Source of the DNA: Bugula neritina
Taxonomy: Eukaryota > Bryozoa > Gymnolaemata > Cheilostomatida > Bugulidae
Reading direction: 5' to 3'
Assembly (NCBI GenBank): GCA_964035545.1
Contig: CAXIUT010000236.1
Span: 1-64,000, forward strand
DNA length: 64,000 bases
Part shown: in pieces, positions 18,001 through 34,495 of the stretch
How the letters are laid out: the number at the start of each line of letters is the position of its first letter
Position numbering within the stretch: position 1 is the first letter of the stretch
The notes under the pieces: model-generated
Database searches by the model: none
What the model saw: only the letters and a program-made list of their open reading frames with translations
What the model was told of the DNA's origin: nothing
Made by a program: the position numbers and the translations under genes

Positions 18001-21000
18001 TGTATAGTTTATATTCTCTATTATATTATATAGTTTATACTCTCTATTATATTATATAGTTTATATTCTCTATTATAATATATAGTATATATTCTCTATT
18101 ATATTATATAGTATATACTCTATTATATTATATAGTTTATATTCTCTATTATATTATATAGTTTATATTCTCTATTATATTATATAGTTTATATTCTCTA
18201 TTATATTGTATAGTTTATATTCTCTATTATATTATATAGTTTATACTCTCTATTATATTATATAGTTTATATTCTCTATTATATTGTATAGTTTATATTC
18301 TCTATTATATTATATAGTTTATATTCTCTATTATATTATATAGTTTATATTCTCTATTATATTATATAGTATACATTCTCTATTATATTGTATAGTTTAT
18401 ATTCTCTATTATATTATATAGTATATACTCTATTATATTATATAGTTTATATTCTCTATTATATTATATAGTATATATTCTCTATTATATTGTATAGTTT
18501 ATATTCTCTATTATATTATACAGTTTATATTCTCTATTATATTATATAGTTTATATTCTCTATTATATTATATAGTTTATACTCTCTATTATATTATATA
18601 GTTTATACTCTCTATTATATTATATAGTTTATACTCTCTATTATATTATATAGTTTATATTCTCTATTATATTATATAGTTTATATTCTCTATTATATTG
18701 TATAGTTTATATTCTCTATTATATTATATAGTTTATATTCTCTATTATATTATATAGTTTATATTCTCTATTATATTGTATAGTTTATATTCTCTATTAT
18801 ATTATATAGTTTATATTCTCTATTATACTATATAGTTTATATTCTCTATTATATTATATAGTATATACTCTCTATTATATTATATAGTTTATACTCTCTA
18901 TTATATTATATAGTTTATACTCTCTATTATATTATATAGTTTATATTCTCTATTATATTATATAGTATATATTCTCTATTATACTATATAGTTTATACTC
19001 TCTATTATATTATATAGTTTATATTCTCTATTATATTATATAGTTTATATTCTCTATTATACTATATAGTTTATATTCTCTATTATATTATATAGTTTAT
19101 ACTCTCTATTATATTATATAGTTTATACTCTCTATTATATTATATAGTTTATACTCTCTATTATATTATATAGTTTATACTCTCTATTATATTATATAGT
19201 TTATATTCTCTATTATATTGTATAGTTTATATTCTCTATTATATTATATAGTATATATTCTCTATTATATTATATAGTATATATTCTCTATTATATTATA
19301 TAGTATATATTCTCTATTATATTATATAGTTTATACTCTCTATTATATTATATAGTATGTACTCTCTATTATATTATATAGTTTATACTCTCTATTATAT
19401 TATATAGTTTATACTCTCTATTATATTATATAGTTTATATTCTCTATTATATTATATAGTTTATATTCTCTATTATATTATATAGTTTATATTCTCTATT
19501 ATACTATATAGTTTATATTCTCTATTATACTATATAGTTTATACTCTCTATTATATTATATAGTTTATACTCTCTATTATATTATATAGTTTATATTCTC
19601 TATTATATTATATAGTTTATACTCTCTATTATATTATATAGTTTATATTCTCTATTATATTATATAGTTTATATTCTCTATTATATTATATAGTTTATAT
19701 TCTCTATTATATTATATAGTTTATATTCTCTATTATATTATATAGTTTATATTCTCTATTATATTATATAGTTTATATTCTCTATTATATTATATAGTTT
19801 ATACTCTCTATTATATTATATAGTTTATATTCTCTATTATATTATATAGTTTATATTCTCTATTATATTATATAGTTTATATTCTCTATTATATTATATA
19901 GTTTATATTCTCTATTATATTATATAGTATATACTCTCTATTATACTATATAGTTTATATTCTCTATTATATTATATAGTTTATATTCTCTATTATATTA
20001 TATAGTTTATATTCTCTATTATATTATATAGTTTATACTCTCTATTATATTATATAGTTTATATTCTCTATTATATTATATAGTTTATATTCTCTATTAT
20101 ATTGTATAGTATATATTCTCTATTATATTATATAGTTTATATTCTCTATTATATTATATTGTATATACTCTATTATATTATATAGTTTATATTCTCTATT
20201 ATATTATATAGTTTATATTCTCTATTATATTATATAGTTTATATTCTCTATTATATTATATAGTTTATATTCTCTATTATATTATATAGTTTATATTCTC
20301 TATTATATTATATAGTATATACTCTCTATTATACTATATAGTTTATATTCTCTATTATATTGTATAGTTTATATTCTCTATTATATTATATAGTTTATAT
20401 TCTCTATTATATTATATAGTATATATTCTCTATTATATTATATAGTTTATACTCTCTATTATATTATATAGTTTATATTCTCTATTATATTATATAGTTT
20501 ATACTCTCTATTATATTATATAGTTTATATTCTCTATTATATTATATAGTTTATATTCTCTATTATATTATATAGTATATATTCTCTATTATATTATATA
20601 GTTTATACTCTCTATTATATTATATAGTTTATATTCTCTATTATATTATATAGTTTATACTCTCTATTATATTATATAGTTTATATTCTCTATTATACTA
20701 TATAGTTTATATTCTCTATTATATTATATAGTTTATATTCTCTATTATATTATATAGTTTATACTCTCTATTATATTATATAGTTTATATTCTCTATTAT
20801 ATTATATAGTTTATATTCTCTATTATATTGTATAGTATATATTCTCTATTATATTATATAGTTTATATTCTCTATTATATTATATTGTATATACTCTATT
20901 ATATTATATAGTATATACTCTATCATATTATATAGTTTATATTCTCTATTATATTATATAGTTTATATTCTCTATTATATTATATAGTTTATATTCTCTA

Positions 21001-24000
21001 TTATATTATATAGTTTATATTCTCTATTATATTATATAGTATATACTCTCTATTATACTATATAGTTTATATTCTCTATTATATTGTATAGTTTATATTC
21101 TCTATTATATTATATAGTTTATATTCTCTATTATATTATATAGTATATATTCTCTATTATATTATATAGTTTATACTCTCTATTATATTATATAGTTTAT
21201 ATTCTCTATTATATTATATAGTTTATACTCTCTATTATATTATATAGTTTATATTCTCTATTATACTATATAGTTTATATTCTCTATTATATTGTATAGT
21301 TTATATTCTCTATTATATTATATAGTTTATATTCTCTATTATATTATATAGTTTATATTCTCTATTATATTATATAGTATATATTCTCTATTATACTATA
21401 TAGTTTATACTCTCTATTATACTATATAGTTTATACTCTCTATTATATTATATAGTTTATACTCTCTATTATATTATATAGTTTATACTCTCTATTATAT
21501 TATATAGTTTATACTCTCTATTATATCATATAGTTTATACTCTCTATTATATTATAGTTTATATTCTCTATTATATTATATAGTTTATATTCTCTATTAT
21601 ATTATATAGTTTATACTCTCTATTATACTATATAGTTTATATTCTCTATTATATTATATAGTATACACTCTCTATTATATTATATAGTTTATATTCTCTA
21701 TTATATTATATAGTTTATATTCTCTATTATATTATATAGTATATACTCTCTATTATACTATATAGTTTATATTCTCTATTATATTGTATAGTTTATATTC
21801 TCTATTATACTATATAGTTTATATTCTCTATTATATTATATAGTTTATATTCTCTATTATATTATATAGTTTATATTCTCTATTATACTATATAGTTTAT
21901 ATTCTCTATTATACTATATAGTTTATACTCTCTATTATATTATATAGTTTATACTCTCTATTATATTATATAGTTTATATTCTCTATTATATTATATAGT
22001 TTATATTCTCTATTATATTATATAGTTTATACTCTCTATTATATTATATAGTTTATATTCTCTATTATATTATATAGTTTATATTCTCTATTATATTATA
22101 TAGTTTATATTCTCTATTATATTATATAGTTTATATTCTCTATTATATTATATAGTTTATATTCTCTATTATATTGTATAATTTATATTCTCTATTATAT
22201 TATATAGTTTATATTCTCTATTATATTGTATAGTTTATATTCTCTATTATATTATATAGTTTATATTCTCTATTATATTATATAGTTTATATTCTCTATT
22301 ATATTATATAGTTTATACTCTCTATTATATTATATAGTTTATACTCTCTATTATATTATATAGTATATATTCTCTATTATATTATATAGTTTATATTCTC
22401 TATTATATTATATAGTTTATACTCTCTATTATATTATATAGTTTATACTCTCTATTATATTATATAGTTTATATTCTCTATTATATTATATAGTTTACTC
22501 TCTATTATATTATATAGTTTATATTCTCTATTATATTATATAGTTTATATTCTCTATTATATTATATAGTTTATATTCTATATTATATTATAGTTTATAT
22601 TCTCTATTATACTATATAGTTTATATTCTCTATTATATTGTATAGTATATATTCTCTATTATATTATATAGTTTATATTCTCTATTATATTGTATAGTAT
22701 ATACTCTCTATTATATTATATAGTTTATACTCTCTATTATATTATATAGTTTATATTCTCTATTATATTATATAGTATATATTCTCTATTATATTATATA
22801 GTTTATATTCTCTATTATATTATATAGTTTATATTCTCTATTATATTATATAGTTTATATTCTCTATTATATTATATAGTTTATATTCTCTATTATATTA
22901 TATAGTTTATATTCTCTATTATATTATATAGTATATACTCTCTATTATATTATATAGTTTATATTCTTTATTATATTATATAGTTTATATTCTCTATTAT
23001 ATTATATAGTATATATTCTCTATTATATTATATAGTTTATATTCTCTATTATATTATATAGTTTATATTCTCTATTATATTATATAGTTTATACTCTCTA
23101 TTATATTATATAGTTTATACTCTCTATTATATTATATAGTTTATACTCTCTATTATATTATTTAGTTTATATTCTCTATTATATTATATAGTTTACTCTC
23201 TATTATATTGTATAGTTTATATTCTCTATTATATTATATAGTTTATATTCTCTATTATATTGTATAGTATATATTCTCTATTATATTATAGTTTATACTC
23301 TCTATTATATTATATAGTTTATATTCTCTATTATATTATATAGTTTATATTCTCTATTATATTATATAGTATATATTCTCTATTATATTATAGTTTATAC
23401 TCTCTATTATATTATATAGTTTATATTCTCTATTATATTATATAGTATATACTCTCTATTATATTATATAGTATATATTCTCTATTATATTGTATAGTTT
23501 ATACTCTCTATTATATTATATAGTTTATACTCTCTATTATATTATATAGTTTATATTCTCTATTATATTATATAGTTTATATTCTCTATTATATTATATA
23601 GTTTATATTCTCTATTATATTATATAGTATATATTCTCTATTATATTATATAGTTTATATTCTCTATTATATTATTTAGTTTATATTCTCTATTATATTA
23701 TATAGTTTACTCTCTATTATATTATATAGTTTATATTCTCTATTATATTATATAGTTTATATTCTCTATTATATTATATAGTATATACTCTCTATTATAT
23801 TATATAGTTTATACTCTCTATTATATTATTTAGTTTATATTCTCTATTATATTATATAGTTTATATTCTCTATTATATTATATAGTTTATATTCTCTATT
23901 ATATTATATAGTATATACTCTCTATTATATTATATAGTTTATATTCTCTATTATATTATATAGTTTATATTCTCTATTATATTATATAGTTTATATTCTC

Positions 24001-27000
24001 TATTATATTATATAGTATATACTCTCTATTATATTATATAGTTTATATTCTTTATTATATTATATAGTTTATATTCTCTATTATATTATATAGTATATAC
24101 TCTCTATTATATTATATAGTTTATACTCTCTATTATATTATTTAGTTTATATTCTCTATTATATTATATAGTTTACTCTCTATTATATTGTATAGTTTAT
24201 ATTCTCTATTATATTATATAGTTTATATTCTCTATTATATTATATAGTTTATATTCTCTATTATATTATATAGTATATATTCTCTATTATATTATATAGT
24301 TTATATTCTCTATTATATTATATAGTTTATACTCTCTATTATATTATATAGTTTATATTCTATTATATTATATAGTATATACTCTCTATTATATTATATA
24401 GTTTATATTCTCTATTATATTATATAGTGTATACTCTCTATTATATTGTATAGTATATATTCTCTATTATATTATAGTTTATACTCTCTATTATATTATA
24501 TAGTTTATATTCTCTATTATATTATATAGTTTATATTCTCTATTATATTATATAGTATATATTCTCTATTATATTATAGTTTATACTCTCTATTATATTA
24601 TATAGTTTATATTCTCTATTATATTATATAGTATATACTCTCTATTATATTATATAGTATATATTCTCTATTATATTGTATAGTTTATACTCTCTATTAT
24701 ATTATATAGTTTATACTCTCTATTATATTATATAGTTTATATTCTCTATTATATTATATAGTTTATATATTCTATTATATTATATAGTTTATATTCTCTA
24801 TTATATTATATAGTATATATTCTCTATTATATTATATAGTTTATATTCTCTATTATATTATTTAGTTTATATTCTCTATTATATTATATAGTTTACTCTC
24901 TATTATATTATATAGTTTATATTCTCTATTATATTATATAGTTTATATTCTCTATTATATTATATAGTATATACTCTCTATTATATTATATAGTTTATAC
25001 TCTCTATTATATTATTTAGTTTATATTCTCTATTATATTATATAGTTTACTCTCTATTATATTATATAGTTTATATTCTCTATTATATTATATAGTTTAT
25101 ATTCTCTATTATATTATATAGTATATATTCTCTATTATATTATATAGTTTATATTCTCTATTATATTATATAGTTTATATTCTCTATTATATTATATAGT
25201 TTACTCTCTATTATATTATATAGTTTATATTCTCTATTATATTATATAGTTTATATTCTCTATTATATTATATAGTATATATTCTCTATTATATTATAGT
25301 TTATATTCTCTATTATACTATATAGTTTATATTCTCTATTATATTGTATAGTATATATTCTCTATTATATTATATAGTTTATATTCTCTATTATATTGTA
25401 TAGTATATACTCTCTATTATATTATATAGTTTATACTCTCTATTATATTATATAGTTTATATTCTCTATTATATTATATAGTATATACTCTCTATTATAT
25501 TATATAGTTTATATTCTCTATTATATTATATAGTATATACTCTATTATATTATATAGTTTATATTCTCTATTATATTATATAGTATATATTCTCTATTAT
25601 ATTATATAGTTTATATTCTCTATTATATTATAGTTTATATTCTCTATTATATTATATTGTTTATATTCTCTATTATATTATATAGTTTATATTCTCTATT
25701 ATATTATATAGTTTATATTCTCTATTAAATTATATAGTTTATATTCTCTATTATATTATATAGTATATACTCTCTATTATACTATATAGTTTATATTCTC
25801 TATTATATTATATAGTTTATATTCTCTATTATATTATATAGTTTATATTCTCTATTATATTATATAGTTTATATTCTCTATTATATTATATAGTTTATAT
25901 TCTCTATTATATTATATAGTTTATATTCTCTATTATATTATATAGTTTATATTCTCTATTATATTATAGTTTATATTCTCTATTATATTATATAGTATAT
26001 ATTATCTATTATATTATATAGTTTATATTCTCTATTATATTATATAGTTTATATTCTCTATTATATTATATAGTTTATATTCTCTATTATATTATATAGT
26101 TTATATTCTCTATTATATTATATAGTTTATATTCTCTATTATATTATATAGTTTATATTCTCTATTATATTATATAGTTTATATTCTCTATTATTTTATA
26201 TAGTTTATATTCTCTATTATATTATATAGTTTATATTCTCTATTATATTATATAGTTTATATTCTCTATTATATTATATAGTTTATATTCTCTATTATAT
26301 TATATAGTTTATATTCTCTATTATATTGTATAGTTTATATTCTCTATTATATTATATAGTATATATTATCTATTATATTATATAGTTTATATTCTCTATT
26401 ATATTATATAGTTTATATTCTCTATTATATTATATAGTTTATATTCTCTATTATATTATATAGTATATACTCTCTATTATATTATATAGTTTATATTCTC
26501 TATTATATTATATAGTTTATACTCTCTATTATATTATATAGTTTATACTCTCTATTATATTATATAGTTTATATTCTCTATTATATTATATAGTTTATAT
26601 TCTCTATTATATTATATAGTTTATATTCTCTATTATATTGTATAGTTTATATTCTCTATTATATTATATAGTTTATACTCTCTATTATATCATATAGTTT
26701 ATATTCTCTATTATATTATATAGTATATACTCTCTATTATATTATATAGTTTATATTCTCTATTATATTATATAGTATATACTCTATTATATTATATAGT
26801 TTATATTCTCTATTATATTGTATAGTTTATATTCTCTATTATATTATATAGTTTATACTCTCTATTATATTATATAGTTTATATTCTCTATTATATTATA
26901 TAGTATATACTCTCTATTATATTATATAGTTTATATTCTCTATTATATTATATAGTTTATACTCTCTATTATATTATATAGTTTATATTCTCTATTATAT

Positions 27001-30000
27001 TATAGTTTATATTCTCTATTATATTATATAGTTTATATTCTCTATTATATTATATAGTATATACTCTCTATTATATTGTATAGTTTATATTCTCTATTAT
27101 ATTATATAGTTTATACTCTCTATTATATTATATAGTTTATACTCTCTATTATATTATATAGTTTATACTCTCTATTATATTATATAGTTTATACTCTCTA
27201 TTATATTATATAGTTTATATTCTCTATTATATTATATAGTTTATATTCTCTATTATATTATATAGTTTATATTCTCTATTATATTATATAGTGTATATTC
27301 TCTATTATATTATATAGTTTATATTCTCTATTATATTATATAGTTTATATTCTCTATTATAATATTATAGTTTATATTCTCTATTATATTATATAGTTTA
27401 TATTCTCTATTATAATATTATAGTTTATATTCTCTATTATATTATATAGTTTATATTCTCTATTATATTATATAGTTTATATTCTCTATTATATTATATA
27501 GTTTATACTCTCTATTATATTATATAGTTTATACTCTCTATTATATTATATAGTTTATATTCTCTATTATATTATATAGTTTATATTCTCTATTATATTA
27601 TATAGTTTATATTCTCTATTATATTGTATAGTTTATATTCTCTATTATATTATATAGTTTATATTCTCTATTATATTATATAGTTTATACTCTCTATTAT
27701 ATTATATAGTTTATATTCTCTATTATATTATATAGTTTATATTCTCTATTATATTGTATAGTTTATATTCTCTATTATATTATATAGTTTATATTCTCTA
27801 TTATATTGTATAGTTTATATTCTCTATTATATTATATAGTTTATATTCTCTATTATATTATATAGTTTATACTCTCTATTATATTATATAGTTTATACTC
27901 TCTATTATATTATATAGTTTATATTCTCTATTATATTATATAGTTTATATTCTCTATTATATTATATAGTTTATATTCTCTATTATATTATATAGTTTAT
28001 ATTCTCTATTATATTATATAGTATATATTCTCTATTATATTATATAGTTTATATTCTCTATTATATTATATAGTTTATACTCTCTATTATATTATATAGT
28101 ATATACTCTATTATATTATATAGTTTATATTCTCTATTATATTATATAGTTTATACTCTCTATTATATTATATAGTTTATACTCTCTATTATATTATATA
28201 GTATATATTCTCTATTATATTGTATAGTTTATACTCTCTATTATATTATATAGTTTATATTCTCTATTATATTATATAGTTTATATTCTCTATTATATTG
28301 TATAGTATATATTCTCTATTATATTATATAGTTTATATTCTCTATTATATTGTATAGTATATATTCTCTATTATATTATATAGTTTATATTCTCTATTAT
28401 ATTATATAGTTTATATTCTCTATTATATTATATAGTTTATACTCTCTATTATATTATATAGTATATATTCTCTATTATATTATATAGTTTATATTCTCTA
28501 TTATATTGTATAGTATATATTCTCTATTATATTATATAGTTTATATTCTCTATTATATTATATAGTTTATATTCTCTATTATATTGTATAGTATATATTC
28601 TCTATTATATTATATAGTTTATATTCTCTATTATATTGTATAGTATATATTCTCTATTATATTATATAGTTTATATTCTCTATTATATTATATAGTTTAT
28701 ATTCTCTATTATATTATATAGTATATACTCTATTATATTATATAGTTTATATTCTCTATTATATTATATAGTTTATATTCTCTATTATATTATATAGTTT
28801 ATATTCTCTATTATATTATGTAGTTTATATTCTCTATTATATTATATAGTTTATACTCTCTATTATATTATATAGTATATATTCTCTATTATATTGTATA
28901 GTTTATACTCTCTATTATATTATATAGTTTATATTCTCTATTATATTATATAGTTTATATTCTCTATTATATTGTATAGTATATATTCTCTATTATATTA
29001 TATAGTTTATATTCTCTATTATATTATATAGTTTATACTCTCTATTATATTATATAGTATATATTCTCTATTATATTGTATAGTTTATACTCTCTATTAT
29101 ATTATATAGTTTATATTCTCTATTATATTATATAGTTTATATTCTCTATTATATTGTATAGTATATATTCTCTATTATATTATATAGTTTATATTCTCTA
29201 TTATATTGTATAGTATATATTCTCTATTATATTATATAGTTTATATTCTCTATTATATTATATAGTTTATATTCTCTATTATATTATATAGTTTATACTC
29301 TCTATTATATTATATAGTATATATTCTCTATTATATTATAGTTTATATTCTCTATTATATTATATGGTTTATATTCTCTATTATATTATATAGTTTATAT
29401 TCTCTATTATATTATATAGTTTATATTCTCTATTATATTATATAGTTTATATTCTCTATTATATTATATAGTTTATACTCTCTATTATATTATATAGTAT
29501 ATATTCTCTATTATATTGTATAGTTTATACTCTCTATTATATTATATAGTATATATTCTCTATTATATTGTATAGTTTATATTCTCTATTATATTATATA
29601 GTTTATATTCTCTATTATATTATATAGTTTATACTCTCTATTATATTATATAGTATATATTCTCTATTATATTGTATAGTTTATACTCTCTATTATATTA
29701 TATAGTTTATATTCTCTATTATATTATATAGTTTATATTCTCTATTATATTGTATAGTATATATTCTCTATTATATTATATAGTTTATATTCTCTATTAT
29801 ATTATATAGTTTATATTCTCTATTATATTATATAGTTTATACTCTCTATTATATTATATAGTTTATATTCTCTATTATATTATATAGTTTATATTCTCTA
29901 TTATATTATATAGTTTATACTCTCTATTATATTATATAGTATATATTCTCTATTATATTATAGTTTATATTCTCTATTATATTATATGGTTTATATTCTC

Positions 30001-32760
30001 TATTATATTATATAGTTTATATTCTCTATTATATTATATAGTTTATATTCTCTATTATATTATATAGTTTATATTCTCTATTATATTATATAGTTTATAC
30101 TCTCTATTATATTATATAGTATATATTCTCTATTATATTGTATAGTTTATACTCTCTATTATATTATATAGTATATATTCTCTATTATATTGTATAGTTT
30201 ATATTCTCTATTATATTATATAGTTTATATTCTCTATTATATTATATAGTTTATACTCTCTATTATATTATATAGTATATATTCTCTATTATATTGTATA
30301 GTTTATACTCTCTATTATATTATATAGTTTATATTCTCTATTATATTATATAGTTTATATTCTCTATTATATTGTATAGTATATATTCTCTATTATATTA
30401 TATAGTTTATATTCTCTATTATATTGTATAGTATATATTCTCTATTATATTATATAGTTTATATTCTCTATTATATTGTATAGTATATATTCTCTATTAT
30501 ATTATATAGTTTATACTCTCTATTATATTATATAGTTTACTCTCTATTATATTATATAGTTTATACTCTCTATTATATTATATAGTTTATATTCTCTATT
30601 ATATTATATAGTTTATACTCTCTATTATATTATATAGTTTATATTCTCTATTATATTATATAGTTTATATTCTCTATTATATTATATAGTTTATATTCTC
30701 TATTATATTATATAGTATATATTCTCTATTATATTATATAGTTTATATTCTCTATTATATTGTATAGTTTATATTCTCTATTATATTATATAGTTTATAC
30801 TCTCTATTATATTATATAGTATATATTCTCTATTATATTATATAGTTTATACTCTCTATTATATTATATAGTTTATACTCTCTATTATATTATATAGTTT
30901 ATACTCTCTATTATATTATATAGTATATATTCTCTATTATATTGTATAGTTTATACTCTCTATTATATTATATAGTTTATATTCTCTATTATATTATATA
31001 GTTTATATTCTCTATTATATTGTATAGTATATATTCTCTATTATATTATATAGTTTATATTCTCTATTATATTGTATAGTATATATTCTCTATTATATTA
31101 TATAGTTTATATTCTCTATTATATTATATAGTTTATATTCTCTATTATATTATATAGTTTATACTCTCTATTATATTATATAGTTTATATTCTCTATTAT
31201 ATTATATAGTTTATACTCTCTATTATATTATATAGTATATATTCTCTATTATATTATATAGTTTATATTCTCTATTATATTATATAGTTTATATTCTCTA
31301 TTATATTATATAGTATATATTCTCTATTATATTATATAGTTTATATTCTCTATTATATTATATAGTTTATATTCTCTATTATATTATATAGTATATATTC
31401 TCTATTATATTATATAGTTTATATTCTCTATTATATTATATAGTTTATATTCTCTATTATATTATATAGTATATATTCTCTATTATATTATATAGTTTAT
31501 ATTCTCTATTATATTATATAGTTTATACTCTCTATTATATTATATAGTATATACTCTATTATATTATATAGTTTATATTCTCTATTATATTATATAGTTT
31601 ATATTCTCTATTATATTATATAGTATATACTCTATTATATTATATAGTTTATATTCTCTATTATATTATATAGTTTATACTCTCTATTATATTATATAGT
31701 TTATACTCTCTATTATATTATATAGTATATATTCTCTATTATATTGTATAGTTTATACTCTCTATTATATTATATAGTTTATATTCTCTATTATATTATA
31801 TAGTTTATATTCTCTATTATATTGTATAGTATATATTCTCTATTATATTATATAGTTTATATTCTCTATTATATTATATAGTTTATATTCTCTATTATAT
31901 TATATAGTATATATTCTCTATTATATTATATAGTTTATACTCTCTATTATATTATATAGTTTATATTCTCTATTATATTATATAGTTTATACTCTCTATT
32001 ATATTATATAGTATATATTCTCTATTATATTATATAGTTTATATTCTCTATTATATTATATAGTTTATATTCTCTATTATATTATATAGTTTATACTCTC
32101 TATTATATTATATAGTATATATTCTCTATTATATTATATAGTTTATACTCTCTATTATATTATATAGTTTATACTCTCTATTATATTATATAGTTTATAT
32201 TCTCTATTATATTGTATAGTTTATACTCTATTATATTATATAGTTTATATTCTCTATTATATTATATAGTTTATATTCTCTATTATATTGTATAGTTTAT
32301 ACTCTATTATATTATATAGTTTATATTCTCTATTATATTATATAGTTTATATTCTCTATTATATTATATAGTTTATACTCTCTATTATATTATATAGTAT
32401 ATATTCTCTATTATATTATATAGTTTATATTCTCTATTATATTGTATAGTATATATTCTCTATTATATTATATAGTTTATATTCTCTATTATATTATATA
32501 GTTTATACTCTCTATTATATTATATAGTATATATTCTCTATTATATTATATAGTTTATATTCTCTATTATATTGTATAGTATATATTCTCTATTATATTA
32601 TATAGTTTATATTCTCTATTATATTATATAGTTTATATTCTCTATTATATTATATAGTTTATATTCTCTATTATATTATATAGTTTATATTCTCTATTAT
32701 ATTATATAGTTTATATTCTCTATTATATTATATAGTTTATATTCTCTATTATATTATATA
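15082..32760 (-). repeat. 26-bp AT-rich satellite, inverted arm
   Basis: This is the same 26-bp monomer in reverse complement, about 680 copies, with clearly fewer indels than the forward arm. Blocks of variant monomers repeat at a larger scale: the variant order at about 23,270-23,540 recurs at about 24,455-24,725. From about 28,000 onward a motif pairing TGTATAG with GTTTATACTCTC recurs often, which suggests higher-order repeats. The array ends abruptly at 32,760 against the 49-bp array. Confidence 0.97.
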
Positions 32761-33595
32761 ACATTTACAGTAATACAGTAGAACTATCTAATAGCAGTGC
32801 TGACTAGTAACATTTACAGTAATACAGAGAACTATCTTATAGCAGTGCTGACTAGTAACATTTACAGTAATACAGTAGAACTATCTTATAGCAGTGCTGA
32901 CTAGTAACATTTACAGTAATACAGAGAACTATCTTATAGCAGTGCTGACTAATAACATTTACAGTAATACAGTAGAACTATCTTATAGCAGTGCTGACTA
33001 GTAACATTTACAGTAATACAGTAGAACTATCTTATAGCAGTGCTGACTAGTAACATTTACAGTAATACAGTAGAACTATCTTATAGCAGTGCTGACTAGT
33101 AACATTTACAGTAATACAGTAGAACTATCTTATAGCAGTGCTGACTAGTAACATTTACAGTAATACAGTAGAACTATCTTATAGCAGTGCTGACTATAGT
33201 AACATTTACAGTAATACAGTAGAACTATCTTATAGCAGTGCTGACTAGTAACATATACAGTAATACAGTAGAACTATCTTATAGCAGTGCTGACTAGTAA
33301 CATTTACAGTAATACAGTAGAACTATCTTATAGCAGTGCTCACTAATAACATTTACAGTGATACAGTAGAACTATCTTATAGCAGTGCTGACTAATAACA
33401 TTTACAGTAATAGAGTAGAACTATCTTATAGCAGTGCTGACTAGTAACATTTACAGTAATACAGAGAACTATCTTATAGCAGTGCTGACTAGTAACATTT
33501 ACAGTAATACAGTAGAACTATCTTATAGCAGTGCTCACTAATAACATATACAGTAATACAGTAGAACTATCTTATAGCAGTGCTGACTAGTAACA
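32761..33595 (+). repeat. 49-bp tandem repeat, about 17 copies
   Basis: The 49-bp unit contains AACTATCTTATAGCAGTGCT and TGACTAGTAACATTTACAG and is tandemly repeated about 17 times with few substitutions. Some copies read CAGAGA where most read CAGTAGA (a 2-bp deletion). It directly abuts the satellite at 32,760 with no spacer. There is no coding potential. Confidence 0.95.
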
Positions 33596-33609
33596 TATAT
33601 ACTATATAA

Positions 33610-33811
33610 TATTACAGTATAATATAGTATGATATACTGTATAATATATTACAGTATAATATAGTATGATATACTATATAATATGTTACAGTATAATATA
33701 GTATGATACACTATAATATATTACAGTATAATATAGTATGGTATAATATAATATATTACAGTATAATATAGTATGATATACTATAATATATTACAGCATA
33801 ATATAGTATAA
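33610..33811 (+). repeat. 35-37-bp AT-rich tandem repeat, about 5.5 copies
   Basis: A TTACAGTATAATATAGTATG-containing unit of 35-37 bp is repeated five times, with a final partial copy. It lies immediately upstream of the probable exon at 33,834, so it would sit in that gene's intron. Confidence 0.85.
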
Positions 33812-33833
33812 ATTACAATATGTTTGCCAACAG

Positions 33834-34481
33834 GGGGAGTGCTGATTGCTGTGGTTACAATTGTCTTTGGCTTCGCTACTTACTACTTCATAAAGAATTA
33901 TGGGAATGCAAAAGTTGCGGATGGGAGAGCATTTCAGCGAAATCAACAAAGGCTAGGTATATATTACTTTATTGTATTACTGTATTATATTAATATATTA
34001 TACTACTATATTATGTTACTATATTATGTTACTGTGTTGTGTTATATTGCTTTATTATATTACTATATTATACACAGTTAAGTGTATGTTACTGTATATA
34101 CTATATATTACTACAATACATTGCTACGTTAGTTATATATAATTTATATAATATGATCCCATACAAGGTATAAATAATCAAATTGCAACATTATATAAGC
34201 TATATACTATACTATATATTATATTTTATGAAGTATATATAATACATCAGACTATTATAGTATTTTAGCTGTTATGTGATTAGTAAATTATAAAATAATG
34301 CTAGTATAATAATAAGGAATAATGGTTTATTTATAATACATAAATTATAAGAAAAAATAATATATTCATAATATATAAATTAGAACTACTTAATAATATA
34401 TAATTCATATTATATGAGTTGAAAGTAAAAATATATTTATTGCATTTTGTGACAGAACAGCCAAGTGCAGATCCCTTTTAA
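33834..34481 (+). CDS. Last two exons of an unrecognised single-pass membrane protein (5' part missing)
   Basis: The first exon (33,834-33,956) follows a CAACAG acceptor. It encodes a hydrophobic segment of about 18 residues (VLIAVVTIVFGFATYYFI), then a basic, polar tail (KNYGNAK, RAFQRNQQRL). It ends at an AG/GTATAT donor in phase 1. The next acceptor in matching phase is TTTTGTGACAG at 34,455. Joining there gives a short ending, EQPSADPF, and a stop at 34,479-34,481. This reads as one transmembrane helix with a cytosolic C-terminus. A possible poly(A) signal AATAAA lies at 35,029-35,034. The frame and splice phases agree and base composition differs from the surrounding repeats. I do not recognise the family. 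Upstream exons would have to lie beyond the tandem arrays, or this is a stranded fragment. The 34,082-34,440 stretch is AT-rich intron. Confidence 0.5.
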
Positions 34482-34495
34482 TTACTGCAAGAGCT

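Noticed and set aside
32761-33595. CRISPR array
   Set aside because: The whole 49-bp unit is repeated, with no variable spacers, in a eukaryotic context.
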